Source: Saccharophagus degradans 2-40 (GTDB lineage Bacteria > Pseudomonadota > Gammaproteobacteria > Pseudomonadales > Cellvibrionaceae). From it: a DNA stretch of 64,000 bases. Positions 9,593 through 18,070 of the stretch are shown here, piece after piece. The position numbers were made by a program, and so were the translations under genes. The stretch spans positions 3,589,501-3,653,500 of the forward strand of contig NC_007912.1 in assembly GCF_000013665.1 (NCBI RefSeq), given 5' to 3'. Every line of letters begins with the position of its first letter. Position 1 is the first letter of the stretch. Under the pieces are notes generated by a model. That model worked only from the letters and a program-made list of their open reading frames with translations, did not search any database and was not told where the DNA came from.

Positions 9593-9628
9593 AAGCCGGC
9601 AGGGTAACTTGTTTACACTAAGGCAATA

Positions 9629-11242
9629 ATGCAAACTAGCTTGTTTGTAATTGGCCAAAACGAGATAAAACGCCCTATGGCGCCATCCTTTTATCGTTCC
9701 TTTTATTACTATCATCATTGCTATCGTCGCTACCTTCGCTATCGTCTCCCAAGGCTCTTTGGCGCGGTAGCCGTATTTGCGCTCTTAATAGTAATGTTAA
9801 TATGCTCTGCAAACAGCCGCGCAGATCAAGCGCTAGTAGCAGTGGCATCCAATTTTAATGCGCCCATGCAGCGTATAGTAGCCGAGTTTGAGGCTCAATC
9901 TTCACACCGTATAACACTTACCTTTGGCTCATCGGGCAAAATATATGCACAAATTCTGAACGGAGCCCCGTATGATGCTTTTTTCTCCGCCGATCAAGAC
10001 CGCCCGCAACGCTTAGAAAGTGCTGGGCTAACAGTAGCCACTAGCAGATTTACCTACGCCACAGGCAGGCTGGCCCTTTGGGCAAACAACAGCACCGCAC
10101 AGGTAAATAACGCTGAAATAATTAGAGCAGGAAACTACAACAAACTCGCCCTAGCCAACCCTACTCTAGCCCCTTACGGCCAAGCAGCACAACAAACCTT
10201 AACCCACTTGGGGCTTGCCCAACCTAGCCAATCTCACTGGGTGCTTGGTGAAAATATTGGCCAAGTTTACCAGTTTGTTAAAACCAATAATGCCGACGCA
10301 GGCTTTGTTGCGCTCGCACAAATAATGACGGCAGGGCACATTAAAGACGGCACCGCTTGGGTGGTACCCAGCCACTATCACCAGCCTATTCTGCAAGATG
10401 CCGTAGTTTTAACGCGCGGCAGCAATAACCCTGCTTTGTTAGCATTTATGGCATATGTTAAATCTGCCCAAGCCCAAGCGATACTGAACGACTTTGGCTA
10501 CCTCACAGCAAACACGCAAAGTGCACCCGTCGCAAGCGTAAACAATACAAGCACAATTAAAGATGATATTGCCGCTATTTGGCTTACGTTAAAACTGGCG
10601 GCCACGGTTACAATTATATTGCTATTTATTAGCACACCCATTGCGTGGTGGCTTGCTCGCAGCAGGTCTTGGTTGCGTGGCCCGGTTAGCGCATTGGTTA
10701 CCTTGCCGCTTATTTTACCACCCACGGTGTTGGGGTTTTATCTGTTAATCGCCATGGGGCCAAGCGGGCCTATTGGCCAACTTACCCAGCAACTTGGCAT
10801 TGGGTTGTTGCCCTTTACGTTTTGGGGGTTGGTAATAGCCTCGGTATTTTATTCATTACCTTTTGTGGTGCAGCCCATTCAAAATGCCATTGTAAGTATG
10901 GGCGACGCGCCGCTAGAAGCCGCTGCCACATTGCGTGCAAGCCCGTGGGATACGTTTTGCAATGTGGTATTACCACAAGCCAAACCCGGTTTTTTTACCG
11001 CTGCCATTTTGGGTTTCGCGCACACTATTGGCGAATTTGGGGTAATTCTCATGATTGGCGGCAACATACCGGAAGAAACCCGCGTAGTATCTGTACAAAT
11101 ATACGATCACGTTGAGGCGCTTAACTACGGCCATGCCCACGCCCTTTCCGCAATAATGATTGCCTTCGCATTTAGCGTACTGCTTGCGCTAAATATTTTA
11201 AATAATAAAAAAGCCAATGCGCGTTTAAATATTGGAATTTAA
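9629..11242 (+). CDS. modAB: Molybdate ABC transporter: ModA-ModB fusion
   Basis: One 537-residue chain carries both the binding protein and the permease of a molybdate importer. After an Arg/Tyr-rich leader, a hydrophobic signal segment (about 44-60) ends near SRADQ. The ModA domain shows [11 protein letters not shown] and [15 protein letters not shown], the usual oxyanion-binding loops. A short linker ([15 protein letters not shown]) leads into ModB (about 312-537), with the motifs [22 protein letters not shown] and the ATPase-coupling [14 protein letters not shown] loop. In most relatives these are two proteins. No stop or frameshift lies at the join, so the fusion is real in this sequence. 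modC follows after 3 bp. A second possible start is at 9677. Confidence 0.93.
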   Translation: MQTSLFVIGQNEIKRPMAPSFYRSFYYYHHCYRRYLRYRLPRLFGAVAVFALLIVMLICSANSRADQALVAVASNFNAPMQRIVAEFEAQSSHRITLTFGSSGKIYAQILNGAPYDAFFSADQDRPQRLESAGLTVATSRFTYATGRLALWANNSTAQVNNAEIIRAGNYNKLALANPTLAPYGQAAQQTLTHLGLAQPSQSHWVLGENIGQVYQFVKTNNADAGFVALAQIMTAGHIKDGTAWVVPSHYHQPILQDAVVLTRGSNNPALLAFMAYVKSAQAQAILNDFGYLTANTQSAPVASVNNTSTIKDDIAAIWLTLKLAATVTIILLFISTPIAWWLARSRSWLRGPVSALVTLPLILPPTVLGFYLLIAMGPSGPIGQLTQQLGIGLLPFTFWGLVIASVFYSLPFVVQPIQNAIVSMGDAPLEAAATLRASPWDTFCNVVLPQAKPGFFTAAILGFAHTIGEFGVILMIGGNIPEETRVVSVQIYDHVEALNYGHAHALSAIMIAFAFSVLLALNILNNKKANARLNIGI

Positions 11243-11245
11243 CCC

Positions 11246-12334
11246 ATGACAGCATCAGGCCTATATTTAAACCTTAGCATTGGCAGCGCCGACGCCCCCA
11301 TATTGCAAGTAGATACCACTATCGCTACCCGCGGCATCACCGCTATTTTTGGCCCTTCAGGCTCAGGGAAAACGACACTGCTGCGCTGTATAGCCGGCCT
11401 AACGCGTGCTACAAGTGGCAACATTCTATTTAATGGTGCAGTGTGGCAAGATCAAACCCAATTTTTAGCTCCGCATAAGCGACCAATAGGTTATGTGTTT
11501 CAAGATGCGAATTTATTTAGCCACTTAACTGCGCTAGGCAATTTGCAGTTTGCAATTAAACGCGCAAACAATGCCAGCGCGAATGAGCTTTTAGATAAAG
11601 TGGTGGCGCTACTGGGTTTGCAATCACTGCTTAACCGCTACCCAAACCAGTTATCTGGCGGCGAAAAACAACGGGTAGCCATTGCGCGTGCGCTGCTTAT
11701 TTGCCCGCAACTTTTACTTATGGATGAACCGCTAGCCTCGCTAGACGAGCAACGTAAACAAGAAATACTACCCTACCTAGAAGCGCTCCACGAAGAATTC
11801 TCTACCCCAATACTTTATGTAAGCCACGCCATGAACGAAGTGGCGCGCTTAGCCGACAATATGCTGGTATTAAATAACGGCACGGTGGTGGCACACGGCA
11901 ATTTAAACCAAGTGCTTACTGATACACAAAGCCCCACCGCGCAGGGCGAAGACACCTGCGTAGTGCTTAACGCAACAGTTGAAAGTAAAGATACTAAGTG
12001 GCAGCTTATTTGCGCACGTATTTCTAACGCACAACTTTGGATAAAAGCACCAGACCACGCAACAGCCATTAACCAAACATTGCGCGTGCGTATTCTTGCG
12101 CGAGATGTAAGCTTATCGCTAAGCGAACACAGCGACTCGACTATTCTAAATAAATTAGCCGCCACAGTTATTAGTATTAGCGACGATACCGATAGCGCTA
12201 TGGCCCTAGTAAAACTCGCGGTAGGTAGCGATACCCTATTAGCGCGAATTACGCGTAAATCTGCCCATCACCTTGCCCTACAACCCAATATGCAACTGTG
12301 GGCGCAAGTTAAATCTGTTGCCATTGTGGGGTAG
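11246..12334 (+). CDS. modC: Molybdate ABC transporter ATP-binding protein ModC
   Basis: This 362-residue protein energises the ModAB importer. It carries Walker A (GPSGSGKTT) at about residues 35-43, Q-loop YVFQDAN, signature LSGGEKQRVAIARAL, Walker B LLLMDEPLASLD and the switch His in YVSHAMNE. The C-terminal 130 residues contain the Mop/TOBE-type beta domain that binds oxyanion in this family (segments VVLNATVESKD and TVISISDDTDSAMALVKL). The start codon is 3 bp after the modAB stop, so the genes form an operon. Length and domain order are normal for ModC. Confidence 0.95.
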   Translation: MTASGLYLNLSIGSADAPILQVDTTIATRGITAIFGPSGSGKTTLLRCIAGLTRATSGNILFNGAVWQDQTQFLAPHKRPIGYVFQDANLFSHLTALGNLQFAIKRANNASANELLDKVVALLGLQSLLNRYPNQLSGGEKQRVAIARALLICPQLLLMDEPLASLDEQRKQEILPYLEALHEEFSTPILYVSHAMNEVARLADNMLVLNNGTVVAHGNLNQVLTDTQSPTAQGEDTCVVLNATVESKDTKWQLICARISNAQLWIKAPDHATAINQTLRVRILARDVSLSLSEHSDSTILNKLAATVISISDDTDSAMALVKLAVGSDTLLARITRKSAHHLALQPNMQLWAQVKSVAIVG

Positions 12335-12540
12335 CCCACACACAGGCGCAGCCTTAGGCGCGAGTGAGCAACAATCTACCCAATAAACCTGTATAGTGGC
12401 TCTTATTAGCAGTGTAACGCTTTGTGGCAATATGAATGGGTTTAACAACCCTTCAGATACCCAAAGCCCCTATACTCCACTCGCCCTGCGACCTCTTAAG
12501 TTCCCGTTGGACTAAGCATCGCCCCCACATAGGTTGGCTT

Positions 12541-13194
12541 ATGTCTAATTACCGTGTGCGCTACCAAACAATAGAGTTTGGTGATACCGATATTCATGTG
12601 CGCAGCCTGCGCGACAACCAAGAGTTTAGCGACGACTTTGGCATTGCCGAAAAACTTGGTATTTCGTCGTCTACTTGGTCTTTATTTGGCATTCTTTGGG
12701 ATTCAGGCCTAGTGCTTGCCCACCATATGCATACAGCATCAACAGAAGGCAAACGCATATTAGAGTTAGGCTGTGGAATTGGCCTTGCAAGCTTGGTGTT
12801 AAATAGACGCAACCAAGATATAACCGCCACCGATTACCACCCAGAAGCCCATGCATTTTTAAACAAAAACACAGCGCTTAATAGCGATGCAGAAATTCCA
12901 TTTTTACGCACAGGCTGGGCAGATGAAAAATCTGAACTTGGGCTGTTCGACATAATTATTGGCAGCGATATTTTGTACGATAACTACCACGCAGAGTTAG
13001 TATCGGAATTTATTGAGCAGCACGCAAAACCCCATTGCCAAGTGATTATTGTCGACCCCGGCAGAAAACAAACCGGCAGGTTTAGCAAAGAAATGGTTAA
13101 ACGCGGCTACACGTTTGAAAGCCACAAACCAGAAAACTGTGAATATATTAACGGCGAATACAAAGGTAAAATTTGGTCGTTTACTCGCGTATAG
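12541..13194 (+). CDS. Class I SAM-dependent methyltransferase (METTL21/ETNPPL-type small Rossmann)
   Basis: A 218-residue methyltransferase. Motif I is ILELGCGIGLAS at residues 73-84, followed by the acidic residue of motif II in TATDYHPEAH and the GSDILYDNY block that resembles the post-motif III region of the METTL21/lysine methyltransferase family. WSLFGILWDSG upstream of motif I is also typical of that group. I chose the start at 12541; a longer frame from 12436 begins in a region without protein character. The substrate is not predictable, although family members often methylate protein lysines. The gene ends 22 bp from the convergent binding-protein gene. Confidence 0.8.
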   Translation: MSNYRVRYQTIEFGDTDIHVRSLRDNQEFSDDFGIAEKLGISSSTWSLFGILWDSGLVLAHHMHTASTEGKRILELGCGIGLASLVLNRRNQDITATDYHPEAHAFLNKNTALNSDAEIPFLRTGWADEKSELGLFDIIIGSDILYDNYHAELVSEFIEQHAKPHCQVIIVDPGRKQTGRFSKEMVKRGYTFESHKPENCEYINGEYKGKIWSFTRV

Positions 13195-13216
13195 CTTCGC
13201 AAAAGTTTGCACTTGT

Positions 13217-14170
13217 TTAAGGTTGAGGATTTTCTAGAACCGTCGATGTGGAAGTGTCTGCGGTAGGCGCTTGTGAGAAAAAAGCCATAGTATCTAACCA
13301 CATGCGGTTATCATTTAATGGAGTTTTATCGGAGAGGTAGGGGTTTTCTAAGTGGAATACTTTTCTACTGTTAAAGTCGGTATTTTCTAGCGCGGCTTTT
13401 ACCTCAGCATCGGCATAAAAGTATGCGTCGAATGAGCCATCATTTATGGCTTGATTCAAACCATACTCTAGCATTTTGGCCAACTCTGGGTTCTTGGGTG
13501 AAACAAATATATAGGCGGGCATGGGGTAAACCAACATGATCGATTTATCCACCACTATGCCACGCTCCTGCCAAAGCGTAGCTTCCTTCCACACCTCATG
13601 TGCAGCCCTAGGGAAGAGTTCGTACCTGCCCAGCGCAAGCATATCGAACATGTTGTTATAGCGCGTACCAGTAACAACATTAAACCCCGCGTGCTTTAAT
13701 ATTTTGGTGTCGGACCACTCATCCCCCTGCCCCAAGCTAAAAGCTTTTAATTGCGCAAGGGATTCAACTTTTTTTAAACGGTTAACCGCTTGCTGACTTG
13801 CCAAAAAAACACGATGGCCCATTAGCCCTTTATAAACCGGTACACGTATAGGAATAAGTTTCGATTCTAGCTCCTGCGTGGTGCCTGCCCACATTAGATC
13901 TAACTCGCCTTGTAGAAGCATATCTAACTGACGCAGTTGGGAACAATCCTTCGCTTGCCGGCTCTCTATCAACTGCTCATCACTATAAGATAGGGCTATA
14001 GAAATTAGCCCAACAATATATGGGTTAACTGGCGACGTACAGTGCCGCACCAGAGTGTGTGCTTTAGCTTGCGCAGTAAGCAGCAAACACACCACTAGCA
14101 GCAATATCCCCCAGCCAACACGTGTAATAGGCTGCAGAGTATTGGTTTTTGAACCTGAATAAATCGTCAC
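13217..14170 (-). CDS. Orphan periplasmic solute-binding-like protein
   Basis: A 317-residue exported protein with a signal peptide (about 18-37). The body resembles type-3 extracellular solute-binding proteins. It is clearly paralogous to the protein at 58776-59657. Shared blocks include MWAGTQ/MWAGTT, RIP.YKGL.GHR.F, GQG.EW.DT..LKA, LLVYP/MLVYP, FVS and NPxLSPxTP-like ends. No permease or ATPase gene is adjacent, so it may be a sensory or orphan binding protein. The start is GTG at 14170 with AAGG upstream; an ATG two bases before leads straight into a stop. Function is inferred only from the fold family. Confidence 0.75.
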   Translation of the reverse strand: MTIYSGSKTNTLQPITRVGWGILLLVVCLLLTAQAKAHTLVRHCTSPVNPYIVGLISIALSYSDEQLIESRQAKDCSQLRQLDMLLQGELDLMWAGTTQELESKLIPIRVPVYKGLMGHRVFLASQQAVNRLKKVESLAQLKAFSLGQGDEWSDTKILKHAGFNVVTGTRYNNMFDMLALGRYELFPRAAHEVWKEATLWQERGIVVDKSIMLVYPMPAYIFVSPKNPELAKMLEYGLNQAINDGSFDAYFYADAEVKAALENTDFNSRKVFHLENPYLSDKTPLNDNRMWLDTMAFFSQAPTADTSTSTVLENPQP

Positions 14171-14284
14171 ATCAACCTTGCTTAAGTATGTACAACAAAA
14201 ATAGTATCAATAACTACAGTGTAGATGACTTTTACAACCTATAGCGCTTGAAGCCACATTCCGCTTTTGACCGAAACGTGGAAA

Positions 14285-15211
14285 CTATTTCCCAGCCTGC
14301 TTTTTATTCGCTTCCGCTATTAATTGTTTAATAAACTGCAGTGCTTGCTTATAAATATCGGGGTGCGTTTTTGCAATTGCATGGCCGGCCCCGGCCAGCT
14401 CGCGGTATTCATACCTCACCTTTTCCTTGGCTAGCGCGCTTGCAAACACCCTACTGGCTTGCACATTCACCACAGTATCTGCATCGCCGTGGGCAATAAA
14501 CATTGGTGAATCTGTTTCATCCGCATAGGTTATGGGCATAGCTGCCGCAGCCAGTTCTGGGGCATCGCTAGGTTTAGCCCCCAAAAACATAGCAAGGCTT
14601 TGATTGTTTCGATAACTTGGGTGCTCAAACTCCGCAAGTGGGCCAGCAAGTAATATAGCGGCAAAAATAGACGCGCTTTCACTCTCCCAAAGGCCATGTG
14701 TTGCAAACGGGTCGTTATTGCCCGTTACCGCCAGCATTGCAGCTAGATGCGCGCCAGCGGATGTACCTAAAACAATTATACGATTAGGGTCTATGCCATA
14801 AGTTGCAGCATTCGCTTTTAAAAAACGAATTGCCGCTTTTACATCCTCGACCTGCGCGGGAAAAGTGTAATCAGGCGCAAAGCGATACATTAGTGCCGCC
14901 CCAACAAAGCCCTTGCGTGCGTAGCCTTCTATGGATTTTCGCTTACTTTCCTTGGAGCCCCGTCGCCAAGCGCCACCGTGAATAATCACTAGTGCTGGCC
15001 TGGCTGCATTACCTGCCGTATGCGCCGAAGCGATATCAATAGTAAGCGTCACCTCCCCTACTTTTCCCACAGGCACATCGCTATATAACTTTACTGTACC
15101 AGTGCTATCGTTTTTATTGGCGCAAGCAAAACTAGCAAACAACAAAACACTTACAAAGCCACAGAAACGTATTAAAAGTTCGGCCTTTATAACAAGTCGC
15201 TTCAAAAACAT
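14285..15211 (-). CDS. Alpha/beta-hydrolase esterase (BD-FAE-like)
   Basis: A 308-residue exported carboxylesterase-like protein. After a signal peptide the oxyanion-hole motif HGGAW lies at residues 78-82, the nucleophile elbow GTSAG at 149-153 (Ser151), an acid near HGDADTVV (Asp243 or 245) and His277 in GAGHA. This is the arrangement of hydrolases that deacylate carbohydrates or small esters (BD-FAE, HSL-like). A Cys at the signal end (SFAC) is not a clean lipobox. Substrate is unknown; the polysaccharide setting makes a carbohydrate ester plausible but unproven. GAGG lies upstream of the ATG at 15211. Confidence 0.85.
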   Translation of the reverse strand: MFLKRLVIKAELLIRFCGFVSVLLFASFACANKNDSTGTVKLYSDVPVGKVGEVTLTIDIASAHTAGNAARPALVIIHGGAWRRGSKESKRKSIEGYARKGFVGAALMYRFAPDYTFPAQVEDVKAAIRFLKANAATYGIDPNRIIVLGTSAGAHLAAMLAVTGNNDPFATHGLWESESASIFAAILLAGPLAEFEHPSYRNNQSLAMFLGAKPSDAPELAAAAMPITYADETDSPMFIAHGDADTVVNVQASRVFASALAKEKVRYEYRELAGAGHAIAKTHPDIYKQALQFIKQLIAEANKKQAGK

Positions 15212-15396
15212 TATGCTCTGCCTCTCATTCTGCTTTGCCTCTGGTTAACCAATTAAATAAAAATGTGAAAAAAAATGCATTTGTATAAAAACGTATATCT
15301 TTCTATGCAGAATGTGCCAATAATTTAACCATTCTCGCCCAATAACAAAATAAAGGCTAGCCACTACAGTAAAGCGGCATAACCCAGAGGCACACA

Positions 15397-16812
15397 ATGA
15401 ACAACCAAACCGCCAAACAGAGCGAGGCACAAATAGCTGCAGTCATTGCCACCCATCGTTTTGGCCTAGGCCCGAAGCCAGGCGAACTTCGCGCAGCGCA
15501 AACTAATCCAAAAGAATGGCTTAAAGCACAAATAGGAACTCGGGTATTTAATAACCCACAACAGCCGTTACCAACATCTAGCGACCTAATGCTTGTGTAT
15601 TACCAATTTAGACAAACTAAAAAGCAGCTCGACGAAGCGGAGGCTAGCGGAAAAAAAATACTCCAACAGGCACAACTTGAATTATTTGCCGAGAAGAACA
15701 AACCCATTCGGCATTTCGAAAACTTTATAAATGACTCGCTTAACCAAGCCGCAATGGCTAACAATAGTTTTGCGTGGCGCTTACTCGACTTTTTTTCGAA
15801 TCACTTTAGTGTATCGGCCAACAACGGTGGCATGAAGTTTCTTGCCCCCACCCTAGAGCGCGAAGCAATAGCGCCACATTTATTTGGTAAGTTTGCAGAT
15901 ATGCTCGTTGCGGTAGAATCGCACCCCGCCATGTTAGTTTATTTAAACAACGAAAAATCATTTGGCCCTAACTCCACCGCAGGTAAGCGCAGTGAAAAAC
16001 GTAATAAAAAACTGGGATTAAACGAGAACTTAGCCCGCGAGATATTAGAATTACACACCCTTGGCGTAAATGGTGGCTACACACAGGCCGACGTAATAGA
16101 ACTTGCCAAGGCTATAACAGGCTGGAGCATTCATTTCGCGCGCGACAAGAGCACCGCACCGGGCTTTTTCTTTAGAGCCAATACACACGAACCCGGCGCG
16201 CGCAGCATTCTTGGCAAAACCTACCCCACCAGCGGCTTAACACAAGGCCAAACCGTACTGCGCGATTTAGCAGTACACCCCGCCACAGCAAAGCACCTTG
16301 CATTTAAGCTAGCCCGTCACTTTGTTAGCGACACACCACCTGCCAGCCTTGTTGCTACGCTAGAAAAAACTTGGCTCACCAGTGGGGGCGATTTAACCCG
16401 CGTAATGCACGCGCTTGTAGATGCGCAAGAGGCATGGCTACCAGAAAAACAAAAACTTAAAACCCCGCGCGAATTTTTACTGTCTGCTAGCCGCGCCAGT
16501 GAATATGCTAAATGGCAAAAGCATCAGGCCATCAACGCATTAACGGAATTAGGGCAACAACCCTTTAATGCCGGCTCACCCGCAGGGTATGGTGATACAG
16601 CCGCAGCGTGGAATGGCGCAGACGCGCTGCGTGCGAAAATTGAATTTAGTGCGACTGCGGCTAAACGTATTAATACGCCAGCCAAAACGCTTATTGAACT
16701 TTGCTTTGGCGACACGTTATCGCCATTGTCTCGCCAATCTATTTTACGGGCCGAAAGCCAAGCGCAAGCGCGCGCGTTACTTTTTCTTAGCCCAGAATTT
16801 ATTCGTCGTTAA
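15397..16812 (+). CDS. DUF1800 family protein
   Basis: A 471-residue protein with the family signatures ATHRFGLGP at the N-terminus, NENLAREILELHTLG and the TQADVIELAKAITGW block, near residues 205-250. DUF1800 proteins usually sit next to DUF1501 proteins, as here, and the pair is thought to act together in the periplasm or on the surface; their reaction is unknown. The N-terminus is hydrophilic with no clear signal peptide, so it may be exported with its partner. The start at 15397 has GAGG upstream. The next gene starts 23 bp after the stop, which supports an operon. Confidence 0.85.
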   Translation: MNNQTAKQSEAQIAAVIATHRFGLGPKPGELRAAQTNPKEWLKAQIGTRVFNNPQQPLPTSSDLMLVYYQFRQTKKQLDEAEASGKKILQQAQLELFAEKNKPIRHFENFINDSLNQAAMANNSFAWRLLDFFSNHFSVSANNGGMKFLAPTLEREAIAPHLFGKFADMLVAVESHPAMLVYLNNEKSFGPNSTAGKRSEKRNKKLGLNENLAREILELHTLGVNGGYTQADVIELAKAITGWSIHFARDKSTAPGFFFRANTHEPGARSILGKTYPTSGLTQGQTVLRDLAVHPATAKHLAFKLARHFVSDTPPASLVATLEKTWLTSGGDLTRVMHALVDAQEAWLPEKQKLKTPREFLLSASRASEYAKWQKHQAINALTELGQQPFNAGSPAGYGDTAAAWNGADALRAKIEFSATAAKRINTPAKTLIELCFGDTLSPLSRQSILRAESQAQARALLFLSPEFIRR

Positions 16813-16835
16813 ACCTCGTATAAAAAGAGAAAACT

Positions 16836-17984
16836 ATGCAACGCCGCAAACTTATAACACTTTTTGGAACAAGCTTACTGTTGTGGCAAACTCCTTTGCT
16901 TGCGGCCGCACCCAGTAGCATTGATAAACCCGACAATAAAAGCCCCAGTAAAAAATCCAATAAAAAGCCCAGCAAAAAAATAGTATGGATAATGCTGCGT
17001 GGCGCAATGGATTCCCTGCACGCGGTGGTACCACCTATAGATGATGATTTACTGAAGCTGCGCAAAGAATTAGTTGAGCCTATAGCCAATACGCTACAAC
17101 CACTAGAAAAAGGGTTTGGCCTCCACCCAGACTTGGCTTTTTTTCATAAACTATACAAACAAAAACAGCTTAGCCCCGTAGTCGCTACTGCAACACCCTA
17201 CAGGCAGCGCTCGCACTTTGACGCGCAGGATTTTCTAGAAAGTGCCACCACGCCCACAAATCACAATAATGGTTGGCTGGCTCGCACAGCGCAGCAATAC
17301 AATGGCGACGCTATTGCCATTGCACAGTCTACGCCTATTTCTTTGCGCGGCGAGATCGCCGCGCGCTCTTGGTACCCCTCTTCGCTGCCAGAAGCAGAGG
17401 ATGACCTATACAATCGTTTAGCAACAATGTACGAAAACGATGCTGAGCTTTCCAATTCGCTAAACCAAACCTTAGATACGCAAAACATGGTGGGAGACTT
17501 AGCAACCAATAAGCGCCCCAAGCTACCCGAACTTGCACGGGCCTGCGCTACCTTATTGAAAGAAAACAACCAATTAAACTTTGCCATGATAGAAATGGGC
17601 GGTTGGGATACGCACAACAACCAAGTGCGCCGCTTAAGTGTTGCCTTTAAAGAATTAGATGCAGGCTTACAAATATTGCACGATCAATTGGGTGAGGCTT
17701 GGCAGGATACTCTGGTAATTATAGCTACCGAGTTCGGCCGCACGGCTAAAATTAACGGCACCAAAGGCACCGACCACGGTACAGCGAGCGCTTTATTTTT
17801 TGCGGGAGGAAGCTACCAAGGTGGCGATGTAAAAGGTAAGTGGCCGGGCCTGGCAAGCAATCAACTTTACCAAGCCCGCGATTTAATGCCCACATCCAAT
17901 ACATTCGACTGGATAAACCAAAGCATTCAAAGCCACTTAAACCTAACAACAACTCAAATGAATCAAGTTTTCCCAACAATTTAG
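16836..17984 (+). CDS. DUF1501 family protein (sulfatase-like fold)
   Basis: A 382-residue protein exported by a signal that begins MQRRKLITLFG and ends near LLAAAP; the RRK-L-I-T start resembles a Tat leader. Family marks include MLRGAMDSLHAVVP, the SHFDAQDFLESA segment, MIEMGGWDTHNNQ and TEFGRTAKINGTKGTDHGT, which match the alkaline-phosphatase-like metal-binding motifs of DUF1501. A Lys/Ser-rich stretch (about 27-48) separates the signal from the domain. It is co-transcribed with the DUF1800 gene. The substrate of the pair is unknown. The gene ends 10-20 bp before a heptanucleotide repeat. Confidence 0.88.
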   Translation: MQRRKLITLFGTSLLLWQTPLLAAAPSSIDKPDNKSPSKKSNKKPSKKIVWIMLRGAMDSLHAVVPPIDDDLLKLRKELVEPIANTLQPLEKGFGLHPDLAFFHKLYKQKQLSPVVATATPYRQRSHFDAQDFLESATTPTNHNNGWLARTAQQYNGDAIAIAQSTPISLRGEIAARSWYPSSLPEAEDDLYNRLATMYENDAELSNSLNQTLDTQNMVGDLATNKRPKLPELARACATLLKENNQLNFAMIEMGGWDTHNNQVRRLSVAFKELDAGLQILHDQLGEAWQDTLVIIATEFGRTAKINGTKGTDHGTASALFFAGGSYQGGDVKGKWPGLASNQLYQARDLMPTSNTFDWINQSIQSHLNLTTTQMNQVFPTI

Positions 17985-18018
17985 ACGTTTTTATTCGCCA
18001 GTATCTAGCCGCTAATTG

Positions 18019-18068
18019 CTAGCGACTAGATACTAGATACTAGATACTAGATACTAGCGATTAGCGAT
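18019..18068. repeat. Heptanucleotide tandem repeat between convergent genes
   Basis: TAGATAC occurs four times (18027, 18034, 18041, 18048), followed by TAGCGAT twice (18055, 18062). It fills the 86-bp gap between the converging DUF1501 and molybdenum-hydroxylase genes and ends 3 bp before the hydroxylase stop. Because 7 is not a multiple of 3, TAG appears in every frame on both strands. Confidence 0.9.
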
Positions 18069-18070
18069 TA

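Noticed and set aside
9629-11242. modA and modB as two genes split by a missed stop
   Set aside because: The frame and domain spacing are continuous with a linker, and no ribosome site or start lies at the join.
11815-12165. 116-codon minus-strand frame within modC
   Set aside because: modC is supported by complete ABC motifs on the other strand.
18019-18068. CRISPR-like repeat
   Set aside because: The units are 7 nt without spacers, so this is a simple tandem repeat.
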